Part shown: one piece after another, positions 10,259-20,566 of the stretch
Layout of the letters: every line of letters begins with the position of its first letter
How positions within the stretch are numbered: position 1 is the stretch's first letter
Origin: Amoebophrya sp. A120
Lineage: Eukaryota > Sar > Dinophyceae > Syndiniales > Amoebophryaceae
Assembly (NCBI GenBank): GCA_905178155.1
Contig: CAJINV010000008.1
Location: forward strand, 2,457,839-2,521,838
Direction of reading: 5' to 3'
DNA: 64,000 nucleotides
The notes under the pieces: model-generated
The model's database searches: none
The model's input: the letters and a program-made list of their open reading frames with translations, nothing else
Told to the model about the DNA's origin: nothing
Position numbers and translations under genes: made by a program

Positions 10259-12889
10259 CTACAGTCTTCGATTTGTTTTGCCCGTTATCGTTTTTTGTAT
10301 CCTTGGAAGCTTCGGGGATGGTCCGACAAAGCGGAACTCTCGCGAGTCCGACGCGGGCTGATGTGCTGGACGGGGATGTGACGTGGATCCAGCGGAAAAA
10401 TCCGCCTTACAGCGGCTGAAGGTACTCGGCACAAAGAGCTCAGATTTCTTACTCATGCTAGCTGCGCGTCTGGGCTTCAGCAGCTTCTTAGCCACTTTTC
10501 GAAAGTCGAACAAGGTCTTTCCCTGGGCCGCGATTTTCTTGTGGAGCGGATCGGTCGTGGTCTTCTTGATGTGGCGCTCGATTCGCATCTGGCGACACGG
10601 GTGGTCGACGCGCACGATTTTTGCCATTCTCCACTGCGACAACATCTGATGTATAAATATAGAAAGTAAAATCCCAAAGGGAAGTTTGAATAGAGCACAG
10701 AGCATGTATAGTTCCTTTTCTGTGTAATACACGGAGACGCGGCACTGTAATTCTTGTACTCATTTAATAGTGATCGTCACTGCACTTCTCGTTACGGTCA
10801 TACTCATGACCATCTCCAACTAAATAGTTTTTTGTTTTTACGTTGATCTCCGTGTTGACATCGATATGATCATCTGAATATGCTCGACTCTCAGGCTTAG
10901 ACTGTTCCTGTGCGATTATACTCGTATTGTCCCTCGTCGCATTGGCATTCACTGAAAAGTAATAAATTCCTTCAAGAGGCATGTGCGTAGTAGCACGTGA
11001 ATAACTGCTACTTTTATATCTGTATCTTCTAGCAGCAGCTTTTTTGCGGATGCGGAAGTCTGTACATTATAATATAGACACCTGAATTATTCCTGCTCTG
11101 CGGGCCCGCGTCCGACAGTTTCGCCTCTTAACCCAGACTTTTATTGGCCGTTTCGTGTTCATGTTCACGTTGTACTGTCTCAGGATCGCTTTACTGGACC
11201 GCGCAAGCTGGCCTACCAGTTTTCCTCGGTCCCACTTGCGTTTCTGCTTCATCGACAACTGGGTAACCCCTAGCACTCCGGTATTGGACGCCTTTCCACG
11301 CCTTCTTGTCATTCCTGGCTGCACTGCTCCATGAACATTCAAAGCAAGCCGTCGAAACACTGTAGTGTATTGCTTTAGAGCTGATGAAGGAAGATGGTGG
11401 ACGTATTGCAAATCGAAAATGGAGTGTGAGTCGATCACTGTAGCCGAGCCGAACTGAGAGGTATATAGAGATCGTTTGTATCCCTTGACCTATCACTCAG
11501 GCTCACATGACAGAAAAACCCTGCCGCGGAGGCCTCAAGTCAAAGAGATGCGCGACACTGTCGCGATCAGTGTACCTCTTCATCTCAACGTCAACTACGA
11601 ACTCATTTGAAAGCTCTTGTTCTTCTTCTTGCCGAAAGGAATACAATACACTGCGCGTCCTGCAGTGCTGCTCTCTTTGCATCTCGGCGGGTCGGTGCTG
11701 GGAGTCCTTTTTTCGAGGCTGCAGCACGAAGCTTCCGCAACTTTGGTGCGACGAAAAAGTACCTAGTGCCATTTCGCAAAGAAGCATACTGGTCTTTCGC
11801 GCTTCTGCTTCATCAACCAAAGATCGGCGAAGAGATGATCAGCAGCAGCAGCTGTCGACCACTGGGCACAAAATTTATATCCGCACCCGTCTACTCACTT
11901 ATGCAAACACGACAAGAGTGGCAGAATACGAGACGCGCGAAGATCTCGAAAAGTAGACCAATGCGGTACCTCTTCATCCTCCGCGTTGTTTTCTTTCCCA
12001 CTTCCTTGTGCTTAAACTGCACGCGCCAGCAGTCGTACTCCGCTGGATCCGTGGGTGGTACTGGGACTTTACGCGCGCCGAGCACTCTCTTCTTCATCAC
12101 GTAGACATTGTCTTGGTCTTCGTAGCTTATCAACCCCCTTCGTGCGTGTTCATCGTCAAGCTTATCCTTCGAGCTCGCCTTCTCGAGCAAGAACAGCTTC
12201 ATGTACTTCCAGCCGGGAACGTAAGTGATTCCCTGATTATGTAGGGTAATTATGTATACTTAGTTCCCGGTTTTATTTTTTTTCTACGAACTTGGCAAAC
12301 GCAAAATCCAAAAAGGCAAGAAGTGTGGGGACAATCAAAGAACGAAGTAGCTGATCAAACCTGGTGAAGTACTCCTGACTCAAACTCCTTCAAGTTCTTC
12401 AACACATCTACGTACACCAAAGCGCCCAAAATAAGTACCCGCATATCCGGACGGATGTGTGTGCCGCGAGTGCGAAGGTTCGGGATAGCATGAGGTAGGG
12501 GTCGCGGCAGCGGTATGCTGGGCGACCACGCGACATCGCTCTTCGAGGATGGAGACGAGTCATTGCCACTGTGACTGTCATTGTCCGCACTGCTGGAGGT
12601 CGGAGAATAATCTGGTGATTAGAAAAATTCGTGGACATTGTCCAATCTATTCATGTATGTGTTGTTCTCATACATATCAACACAAAGAAATACGGCAAAG
12701 ACATGCTTTGCGATTCTCTGGCTTGAACAGCGCCTTATTTACCGGATGAGCACTCCCTGCTCCGCGCGTACCGTTTTCCCAAATCCTTCTCGAACGCTCT
12801 CCGTAGAGCGCCAAGCGTTGGCGGGAAGGCCACTCCAGATCCGCAACCGATCGTATGGAAGTTGGAAAATATCCTACCGCGCTTGCCAT
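10259..12889 (-). CDS. Basic protein of 453 residues, six exons, function unknown
   Basis: Reconstructed from exons 12889-12772, 12611-12361, 12232-11970, 11762-11650, 11323-11082 and 10633-10259. All joins are GT-AG and phase-consistent (1,362 nt). It starts MASAVGYFPTSIRSVADLEW, passes through a Ser/Asp-rich segment, then a hydrophobic helix (MRVLILGALVYVDVLKN) and GITYVPGWKYMKLFLLEKA. The second half is strongly basic: RMKRYFFVAPKLRKLR, TRRRGK, KRPIKVWVKRRN, and a C-terminal region around IERHIKKTTTDPLHKK. The basic character and a YDCWRVQFKHKE strand faintly suggest a nucleic-acid-binding protein (AP2-like factor or mitoribosomal protein), but this is a guess. The last intron is longest (448 nt). 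The 11,650/11,323 join is the weakest. Confidence 0.6.
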
Positions 12890-13080
12890 CGCGTCGCAAC
12901 TTGTCAAGTACCAATAGATACCATACTCTGTCTTCTCACTGGGCATTACAACAGCAGCTCAAACAGGAATGAGATAGCAGCGATCCTTCCAAATGCATCT
13001 TCTATTTTTCCACATGATGCGCGCTGACATAGTTCTCTTGTGGAACACTTGTCTACGCTGGCACAAGCGAGCGATCACTT

Positions 13081-14014
13081 TCAGTCTGGATATGGTAAGA
13101 AGGCTGGTTCGAGCTTGAAAGGCACTGGAAACCAATTGCTACTTGTTGTCGAACAGTGATTTGAGTTCGAGTCGGCTACATAGACACCGTTCTGCAGTTC
13201 TCGACCCCAGTGCTGCTCGTACTCCAATCTCGCCAAAAACTCCTGGTAGACTGACAGTTTATTGGCGTATTGCTTGTTCTGTTCACCTCCTTCAGCGCCG
13301 CTCTGCAGCTGCATTCTCCTGTACTCGGCGTCCAGAAAGTTCTCAGCAGCCTCCACCTCTTCCACATCCAAAAAATTGTAGCAGTTCATACCCTGGGGCA
13401 TCTTTCCGGAATTTCCGAAGCAGGCACGGTGAAGATCGCCATGCACTGCAGTTTTCGCATGCGTGCTCCTAAAGAATGCACAACAGAGGCAGCAGGAAGC
13501 GCCTGTGGTTGCTGCCGGCTTTGCGCGATGAAAACGGTTCTGGTACGAGTCTTCGAAAAATCTGCGACAACAGGCACCTGGTGATATGCATTTGCGTTCA
13601 AATTTGCGAGTGATGCGCAAGCACAAGGTCTTCTCGTAACCGTCATCAAATCACAAGCACCAACAAACCTACGAAAAGTCATCCACCTTGTTTCTTCAGA
13701 AACGCGGACAAGAGTCCCTTCGGCACGCCAATCTCTTGATCCGCAGCCGCCGGTGGACCCTCCTCTTTTCGTTGATGTCCCGGACCGATGACCGTCGGTT
13801 TAGGGTGATCAAAAACGGGAAACGTGGAAATTTCTAGAGCAGTGGGAAACGAAACGTCCACGACACACGCGCAGCTGTCCGCTATCACGCTGTCCTCGCC
13901 CTTTATTGACCACGTCCACGTCATTGTGACAAGATGAGCGGGCGACACGGACCCGGCCCGCGCATTGCAGCGGCCTTCTAGATTATCAAGGACGAGACAA
14001 ACCAACTTATCCAA
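13081..14014 (-). CDS. Two-exon protein of 274 residues, function unknown
   Basis: Exon 1 (14014-13687) begins MDKLVCLVLDNLEGRC and has a beta-rich central part (TMTWTWSIKGEDSVIADS, then VDVSFPTALEISTFPVF). Exon 2 (13577-13081) enters after CACCAG; the 109-nt intron has a GTGGAT donor and phases agree (phase 1). Exon 2 is Cys-rich at its start (GACCRRFF, ASCCLCCAFF), then carries an acidic helical stretch (NFLDVEEVEAAENFLDAEYR) and YQEFLARLEYEQHW, ending FKLEPAFLPYPD. No family recognised. Another frame through 13386-13682 is also open, so the splice model is provisional. It lies 170 bp from the next gene, same strand. Confidence 0.5.
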
Positions 14015-14183
14015 AAACGCTAATAGTCTACTGATACATAGATTGATATATACAGCTTTTAGGAGCCTGCATGGCTTTCTTTCGGTCGCCTGCGCCGAAA
14101 AAGGAAGTGTTGTCCTCGGCGGGGCCGTTCAACTCTCGGCGCCGGCGCTGACCTTTTTTGTGCTCGTCTGAATCATGCTTGTT

Positions 14184-15860
14184 CTAGTGATTTTGCAACT
14201 TCTTGGACGAGAGGCCCTGTCTCTTTGGATACAGCGTTTTCGTGCCGAGTGGCCCACAAATTCCCCACTGCACCAGGTCCACTCCGGCTACTTCATCGCG
14301 TCCGGTTTGCGTTGCGCCGAGCGTAAAAACCGGCTTGCCAGTGGCAAGATCCGATTTGTACATCGGGTAGATCAGGCCCCCGAGCTGCGTCACGGTATGC
14401 GTCAGGAAATACCATCCGCTCACCTCCGGATAGTTTTCGCTTTTCAGCAAGACCTTGGCGGGTGGGTGGGTCGTGTCTTGGATGCAGGATTCGAGCCGCT
14501 GATCGGCTTGTTGTTCTTGGGCCTTATCTGCTACCGTGGAAAAGTTGCGGGCTCTTGGCTCAGCCATGTTGCTCAGCTGACGGCAAGGTATGATCTTTCT
14601 CCCTTCTAGTACCTTCGCTGGAAGAAAAGCTAAAACGCCATGATCGCTGCTGGTATCCTCGTGCTCGGTTTCCAGTGGACGTTCACGCTTAGCTGCGGTC
14701 GCGCAGGAGGGAAGCGACGAATCTGATTGCTTTTTTTTGCTTTTCTTGTCACCAACCAAATGCCCGCCTCCGTTGTGTTGTGTTTCGGATGTCGGTTTGT
14801 TTGCAGACCGATTGACGGGAACGGGTGCAACCTCCCGCTTCACTTGTTGCAGTGGATGACCCAAAAAGCCGATACGTTCTGACTGCGTTTTAGTGCAAGG
14901 CGAGTGCTGCTCGTTCTTGATCCGCAGTGTTCGCGTTCCTGCCTCCTCGCGAGAGTTTTGAAAGATGAGATCTTGCTTGACCCGAAAACGGGGTAATTCC
15001 GGCGACGTTGGTGAAGTGGGCTCTTTCTTAATGCGCACAGGATCGCGCTTGCTCGTGCATTCAGGCTCGCAGTTGACTCGGCTGCGGCGACGATCAGCGG
15101 CCCCGGGTGAGGTGGGCTCGCACTTGATTCGGGTCGTGGGAGCGCAGTTCTCTCGCTCTGTGGCCGAACTCGTGGTGATCAGCTCTGGGTCCCGCTTGAT
15201 GGATCTTTCACTCGTCACGTTTTCAGGAGGAGGCACTTCTGCCTTGAATTGAACATCGGGAGAACCAGAAGACTCAGCTTTCAACAAACCGGATTCGCCT
15301 ACGATGGGTGACACGGACGACGTTCCCTCTTGCTTGATGCTGGTTTTTCCGCTTTTGTCAAAATCAGGAACAAAAGACGCTGCTGAATGATGCTGGCTGG
15401 ACCCGGCCTGCCTGGACAGGGACGCCGATGCGTCCTCACATGCGTCGTCACCAGGATTTTGCTTCTGCTCTCTCTTGATCCTGGAACGGCCGTCGACTAG
15501 TTGTGGCGATTCCGGCTTTTGTTGTTCCTTTACCTGTGAAACACCTGCTCCCGCTGCTGGTTCCGGTTCGGCAGCGCAGACAACTTGTGCGTTGTTGTGA
15601 TGCTTGCTTCTCGTGCGTGTAGTCGTGATTTCCGAATGCGAATCCAGATGCTGTTCGAGCATCGCCAAACGAGCTGCGCGTTGCATTTCCAACCGTTCTG
15701 CTCCTTTTTCGCCCAGCACACGCATGGCGTAGCCGCTCTCGAGCAGAGTCCTTGCACTAGAGCTTGTCCACTGATTCCCATTCGCGTTATCCGCAGCAGC
15801 TTTACTGTTTCTGGCGCTGCCCTGCTCTGCATCTCGAATTCGTCGTAGCAACCACACCAA
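14184..15860 (-). CDS. Protein with an array of SUMO-acceptor motifs, intronless
   Basis: A 558-codon single-exon frame. Between residues about 128 and 475 it contains nine hydrophobic-Lys-x-Glu motifs (IKRE131, IKQE178, LKAE196, FKAE208, IKCE248, IKKE280, IKNE317, VKRE343, LKSE475) plus two Asp variants (IKRD224, VKQD297). Three continue as xxSP (EPTSP twice, EQHSP), which is the phosphorylation-dependent sumoylation motif. The spacers are disordered Ser/Pro/Gln. The last 80 residues look folded (SGWYFLTHTVTQLGGLIYPM, then FTLGATQTGRDEV and VQWGICGPLGTK), with alternating hydrophobic and Gly positions. A basic KKSKKK stretch could be a nuclear signal. Role not identifiable; a nuclear sumoylated scaffold or chromatin protein is an inference. 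Confidence 0.7.
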   Translation of the reverse strand: MVWLLRRIRDAEQGSARNSKAAADNANGNQWTSSSARTLLESGYAMRVLGEKGAERLEMQRAARLAMLEQHLDSHSEITTTRTRSKHHNNAQVVCAAEPEPAAGAGVSQVKEQQKPESPQLVDGRSRIKREQKQNPGDDACEDASASLSRQAGSSQHHSAASFVPDFDKSGKTSIKQEGTSSVSPIVGESGLLKAESSGSPDVQFKAEVPPPENVTSERSIKRDPELITTSSATERENCAPTTRIKCEPTSPGAADRRRSRVNCEPECTSKRDPVRIKKEPTSPTSPELPRFRVKQDLIFQNSREEAGTRTLRIKNEQHSPCTKTQSERIGFLGHPLQQVKREVAPVPVNRSANKPTSETQHNGGGHLVGDKKSKKKQSDSSLPSCATAAKRERPLETEHEDTSSDHGVLAFLPAKVLEGRKIIPCRQLSNMAEPRARNFSTVADKAQEQQADQRLESCIQDTTHPPAKVLLKSENYPEVSGWYFLTHTVTQLGGLIYPMYKSDLATGKPVFTLGATQTGRDEVAGVDLVQWGICGPLGTKTLYPKRQGLSSKKLQNH

Positions 15861-16223
15861 GACGGCCCGCTCCTTGAAATAGGTATATAGGCTCTCGGAA
15901 ATTCATGTGAGAGTCCATTTCTGAAAATTTAAAATTCGCAAACTTCGAAACCCTCTGCGAATCTTATAACACGCGCCCAAAACCCGGCCCCGGCGAACCC
16001 CATTCAGCTTCCAAAGTCAACAAGGCCCCGAAAAGGGGGCTTCGAGAACTCTGAAAGATACGCGCCGTTTTTCTTCCAGAACTCTGGAGCTTCTCTTTTG
16101 TGGACTTCGAACAAGCCGGCCCTCGATCCGGAGCCGCTTGATCCCCGAACGCCGAGGTTGGCTCCATTGCCTAGTCCATGAGGTGCCCACCACGGCTTTG
16201 AGGTTCCGAAGCCAACAAATTCG

Positions 16224-16881
16224 ACACACATGAATTTCTCAGGCTCTGAAAGAAAAACGGCGTCTTTCTTTCAGAGCCTGAGAAATTCATGTGTGTAAAT
16301 GTTGAGCCAATCCCCTTCCATCAAAAGGGCGGCTGGTCGCCGGCCGTCTGGGCTGGCTTGATTGCCAGCTCCGGATCACGGCGGCCAAAGGTTCAATCTT
16401 TTCAAGTAATCAAATCTGACACACATGAATTTCTCAGGCTCTAAAAGAAAAACGGCGTTTTTCTTCTAGAGCATGAGAAATTCATGTGTGTAAATGTTGA
16501 GCCAATCCCCTTCCATCAAAAGGGCGGCTGGTCGCCGGCCGTCTGGGCTGGCTTGATTGCCAGCTCCGGATCACGGCGGCCAAAGGTTCAACTTTTTCAA
16601 CAAATCGAATTTGACACACATGAATTTCTCAGGCTTTAAAAGAAAAACGGCGTTTTTCTTCTACAGCCTGAGAAATTCATGTGTGTAAATGTTGAACCAA
16701 TCCGCTTTCGCCAACAAGGCGGTTGGTCGCCGACCGTCGGGGCTGGCTTGATTGCCAGCTCCGGATCACGGCGGCCAAAGGTTGAACTTTTTGAAGAAAT
16801 CGAATTTGACACACATGAATTTCTCAGGCTCTAAAAGAAAAACGCCGCTTTTCTTTTAGAGCCTGAGAAATTCAAGTGTGT
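16224..16881. repeat. 195-bp tandem repeat, each unit headed by a 73-bp palindrome
   Basis: Four 73-bp palindromes start at 16,224, 16,419, 16,614 and 16,809, exactly 195 bp apart. Each has arms of about 31 bp (ACACACATGAATTTCTCAGG outward, its complement inward) around a short AACGGCG-type centre. The 122-bp spacers are near copies of each other, with a GC-rich core around CTGGCTTGATTGCCAGC, itself an inverted repeat. The first arm pair is perfect; later copies have scattered mismatches, some breaking arm pairing. Confidence 0.9.
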
Positions 16882-16905
16882 AAATGCCTTTCGCCGGCCC
16901 CCGGC

Positions 16906-17106
16906 TGGTGAAAATCCCCATTGGTAACTGAAACATTTTTCAGCTACCAATGGGGATTTTCACCACTCGGTGAGTGGCGAAAGCGCTTTCGCCACTCACC
17001 GAGTGGCGAAAATCCCCATTGGTAACTGAAAAGCTTTTCAGTTACCAATGAGGATTTTCACCTCTAGGTGAGAGGCGACAGCGCTTTCGCCTCTCACCTA
17101 GAGGTG
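16906..17106. repeat. Chain of four back-to-back palindromes (X-Y-X-Y)
   Basis: Four palindromes touch or overlap by a few bases: 16,906-16,965, 16,963-17,006, 17,008-17,059 and 17,059-17,106. The first and third are variants of one type (GAAAATCCCCATTGGTAACT outward, complement inward); the second and fourth are variants of another (GGTGAGTGGCGAAAGCG and GGTGAGAGGCGACAGCG). A further unpaired X arm (AAAATGCCCATTGTAAACTG) follows. Point differences between the two X and the two Y units are mostly mirrored in both arms. Confidence 0.85.
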
Positions 17107-17165
17107 AAAATGCCCATTGTAAACTGAAAATCTATTCGCCACTGACGAAGGCGACTCCTCCTGGT

Positions 17166-17460
17166 GGAAATTAATTCAAGTGTGAAAATTTGTTGGGGCT
17201 GTTATTGGTCTCGAAAAACGAGTCGCTTTCAGCACTCTTTTTTTTGCTACCCCCGATGGGTAACAATTCAAGTGTGAAAATTTAAAAGAGTCACTGGAAC
17301 GACTCACTGCAATGACTCTTTCAATAGAGTCTCAACTATTTCTCTTCATAATTAAATTTACGCACTTGAATTTACTGTCTTTTAAATTTACGCACTTGAA
17401 TTTGTTGCCAATGGCAATAAATTCAAGTGCGTAAATTTAAAAGACTCCTTCGAAGGAGTC
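17166..17460. repeat. Dispersed direct and inverted copies of ATTCAAGTG(T/C)G(T/A)AAAT
   Basis: The core motif recurs near 17,172, 17,267, 17,348 (inverted), 17,384 (inverted) and 17,420, some copies bordered by runs matching AATTTAAAAGA. The last two form a 67-bp palindrome, 17,378-17,444, centred on TTGCCAATGGCAA. A short palindrome (ACTCCTTCGAAGGAGT) adjoins it. The core is a variant of the outer tip of the 195-bp array palindromes. Confidence 0.75.
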
Positions 17461-18949
17461 CTTGCAAGGAGTCCCTGCCTGGACTCATTGCAAGGTGTAG
17501 CCGGAAGAGTCGAACGCAAATCCAAAACGAAAACGATTCATCCCCAACAATTTGCACTAGCGCCAGCAGATGTCCCAACTACCTCCTCCCCCAACCCCCG
17601 CTACCTCCCCTGGGGCCCGAGCCTTCTCCTTCCCAACCCGGACCACCTCCTCTACAAGTTCAGCCGCCTACTCCCGGAGCCAGGTCTTCTCCTGTGGGCC
17701 CCGGCCCCCTTCACGCGGAACCCAGACCACTTCTTCCACAGCCCAAGCGCCCTCATCCGGAGCCTGGACCCCCTCCTTCCAAACCTCCGCCACATTCTTC
17801 GGAACCCAGGCGCCCCTCGTCCCAACCCGGAAACGGCCCCGGCCCTCCCGCTGCTTTCTTCTAAATGGCCAGACCCGAGGCGCTTCAGCTTTGAAGGCAA
17901 AGCCCATCGCCCCCTTCTGAGCTGAGGCCGCTCAACCCTTGCAGACCTACCTGCCCCAGAGGCCGAAGCGGGAGGAGCCTGCCTATGCTGGCATCCACGT
18001 GGGGCCGTGTCATTTGTCTCGCCTCGAGCCACCTCGCAGTCGGGGGCGGGTTTTACAAAAATGGCCGGAGTTGAGGCGCTTCACTTCACGAAGGGCAACC
18101 AGCTTGCCGAACCACGGCGAAGGCGCTCAGCTTTGTTGGCTTTGCTTGTCCACGGCCCGAAACCTCTTGCGCCCTGGCCTATGCGAAGCCGGGCGCGGAC
18201 CTAATGCCCTTCCTTTTCCGAGCTGGCCCTAGCGTGGCGCCACATCGACGACGACTTAAAACACCCCACAAGAGAATGCCTGGAGGGCGCCGGAAGGAGG
18301 GCTCGGGCAGCCACCTTCCGGCAAAGCCTTGCAGCTACACACCGCGAGGGGACCACAGAGCGCACCCCCTGAAAACCGGAGCCGGGCCCCTCACTATTCA
18401 GAACATGCCCTAAAGTGGTTCGCAACGCACTCCACTCAGCTGGTTTCTTAGCCACAATCTTCATAGTGCCAGTGCCGATCGTGAATGCTTGCCGTCTGTA
18501 GAGGTGTCGCTCTGCCACTCAGAGGGGCGAACTACAGACGCTCCCGGCGGCCAGAACCCCTATGCCCTGCCCCCAAATCGCGGCCCCCGATGGCCGACAA
18601 AACCGCCGAAAACCGAAAACACGCAGAGCCACCAAACTGAGCCGAAACACCTAAGACCGAGAAACACAAGCCGGCGACCAGTGCAACTGCTCCAGTTTTT
18701 TCTTCGGGCAAAGGCCCCAACGTGGGCGGCAGGCCTGTGCCCGGGCGACGACCACAACAGAGCAGGATGCCAGGAGTGAGGTCATAACCCAGAGGGCCGA
18801 AGCGCTTAACGTGCGAAATAAAAAGCGCGGCGCCGGCGCTGCCGTCGCTACTTCTTGCAGAACTGTAGCGGTTCGACTCTGGCAGCAGCTCCGTGGCTGG
18901 GCAACTTGCACAAGCAAAGGAGGCGCGCAATGTTTTGCCATTGGCGCTA
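17461..18949. other. GC-rich core without a recognisable gene
   Basis: About 1.5 kb of GC-rich sequence open in several frames on both strands. The longest plus-strand frames (17,427-17,925) are Pro-rich in one frame and Ser/Pro/Leu-rich in the others, which is what a C-rich strand gives by composition. The motif GAGGCGCTTCA recurs (about 17,878 and 18,073). No transposase, reverse transcriptase or other mobile-element protein was seen. Confidence 0.5.
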
Positions 18950-19738
18950 TTCGAAAACTGCGAAATTTAAATTTTCGAACATGGTACTAGACATGAATTT
19001 CTCTGAGCCCATAAGGTAAAAATCTCGTTAAACAAGATATCCTCGCGCGATAGTTCGCTCTCCCCTGAATTTGTACGGGAGGCCGCAGCAAGTAGGTCTC
19101 GTTCTCGATCGAAGTAGTTGCGTATCTCGGAAAAACTTCTGCACAACCATGGCGATTCTGGCTGGTTGTGTGCTGTTATTTCATGAAAAAGAAGCAACAT
19201 TTGTTGTTGTTTTCAAAAAAATTGCGCATCGGTATCGTAGGTGGGAATGTTTTTCATGCTCGTAGATGGGCTCCAAGAAATTCACACATCATTATTTACG
19301 GTTCGAGTGTTCGGTTTATTCTCGTACAACGCCATGATCAACGATCAAAAAAAAATCCTCTCAAAAACAAAAAGCAAAACACACGAAAGTGATAATTACC
19401 GGTACCGGATGGATTGCAGACGTTCGCAAATGTCTGTGTCGCACTGTGACTGCCTCTGTACCATTTCAACGATTTCAGCAATCCCTTATGGGACCTGTGC
19501 GGCTTGTGAAGTTTCGCGACAAATTTAGGAGGCAAAAGGTGGGTTTCTAGATCAATGTCTTGACTCACTTATTCCTGTGCAGTTGTTTTCTTTCCGTCGG
19601 CTTGTTCTTTTTACGCCTCGAAGCCATGCACGCTGAATTCAACGATCTACACTTACAAAAAAAGGTCTCGAGGCCATATAAGGCAGTGCAAATGGAAATG
19701 CTATCGATCCACGTCCAACCTTGAATGGGCGCATAAAA

Positions 19739-20566
19739 CTACACATAGTTCCTGCCATTTTCATTCCGATTATCTAATGGCAGCAACTGTCGCGAGGAAA
19801 GAAACTTCTTGACGCGGCATACTACTTCGATGAGCTCGATGCAGCGAACGTCATCCGGAATGTCATTGCTTGTCGGTGCTGGCACATTCGCCGGCAGCAC
19901 GAGATCTTCCGCCGAGACAGCCGCGCGTGACATCGTTTTTGCGGTGCGTTGGCCGCAAGCAGCAGATGACTTCAACCCGTCCTCGATCGTCCACAGCGGT
20001 GGCTTTTCGCCGCTTGGTGTTGGTGCTTGTGCTGAGAAGGCCGAAGAAAAAAACGTCAATGGTTCTGCCGCGTTTTCACGGGTGTGGCAATGGGCAGGGA
20101 CTTGCAGGGGGCGCCTACTCGTCGACGAAGAGGAAGATGAAGACGACGCCGATGATGATGCGGAAGCCCTGCAATTCTGCAGCTGTAGCTGGTACTTTTC
20201 TGCCTTCGCGGCTAGTTCTCGCCGCTCGTGATTGTGTTGGGCATGGAGATGGTTCCGCAGTACTTTGGCCTTTTCCGCAAATTCCGGCACAGCGAGCGGC
20301 GCTGCGTGTCGCGAATCGATGGCGACGAGGCCTCCACATGTTCCACCCCCCCGCTTTTCCTGGTACTCCGTTCTGGCAGGATTCATCCTAGCCCAGTTTT
20401 TTTTTCCGCCCTTGCCCACGGCCCACTCGTAGCCATACCAAGGGTGTCTGGTATTCTTTAGAACACCGACGTCGACCCACTTGTTCGGGGGAAAAGGGCG
20501 CACGACGTTCTTGTTTGAGGGCGTAGGTGGCCCAGAGGGGCCAGCGTTCCTCATGATCTCCGCCAT
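19739..20566 (-). CDS. Unknown protein of 275 residues, intronless as drawn
   Basis: Starts MAEIMRNAGPSGPPTPSNKN and contains a compact aromatic region (NKWVDVGVLKNTRHPWYGYE, then WAVGKGGKKNWARM) at residues about 28-65 that looks like a small folded module. A predicted helix rich in His, Glu and Lys follows, then a run of Ser (about 135-150), then a C-terminal helix (CIELIEVVCRVKKFLSSRQL). The opposite strand is also open for about 170 codons, but the minus strand has the ordered segment and the prevailing direction. No family recognised. Confidence 0.55.
   Translation of the reverse strand: MAEIMRNAGPSGPPTPSNKNVVRPFPPNKWVDVGVLKNTRHPWYGYEWAVGKGGKKNWARMNPARTEYQEKRGGGTCGGLVAIDSRHAAPLAVPEFAEKAKVLRNHLHAQHNHERRELAAKAEKYQLQLQNCRASASSSASSSSSSSSTSRRPLQVPAHCHTRENAAEPLTFFSSAFSAQAPTPSGEKPPLWTIEDGLKSSAACGQRTAKTMSRAAVSAEDLVLPANVPAPTSNDIPDDVRCIELIEVVCRVKKFLSSRQLLPLDNRNENGRNYV

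Larger units (their letters stand above)
15891..19010. mobile_element. Putative foldback-like element with inverted ends
   Basis: The two ends are inverted copies. Left (about 15,891-15,950) reads GCTC, AAATTCATGT, about 15 variable bases, GAAAATTTAAAATTCGCA, then TTCGAA; the reverse complement of 18,950-19,007 reads the same blocks in the same order. Between them lie a 195-bp tandem array, a chain of palindromes, further inverted repeats and a GC-rich core. The AAATTCATGT tip is also the outer end of every palindrome in the array. Long subterminal tandem repeats with inverted ends resemble Foldback elements, but only the left arm is expanded, I found no clear target duplication, and I see no transposase. 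Confidence 0.55.

Noticed and set aside
16224-17106. CRISPR-like array
   Set aside because: Units are palindromes with near-identical 122-bp spacers at 195-bp period in a spliceosomal eukaryote; spacers are not unique and no cas gene is present.
17427-17925. Pro-rich plus-strand frames in the GC-rich core
   Set aside because: Several frames on both strands are open at once, each with composition dictated by C-rich sequence; no conserved motif or splice structure.
18861-18890. tRNA-like T-arm (GGTTCGACTCT)
   Set aside because: No matching acceptor, D or anticodon stems could be found upstream within 70 bases.
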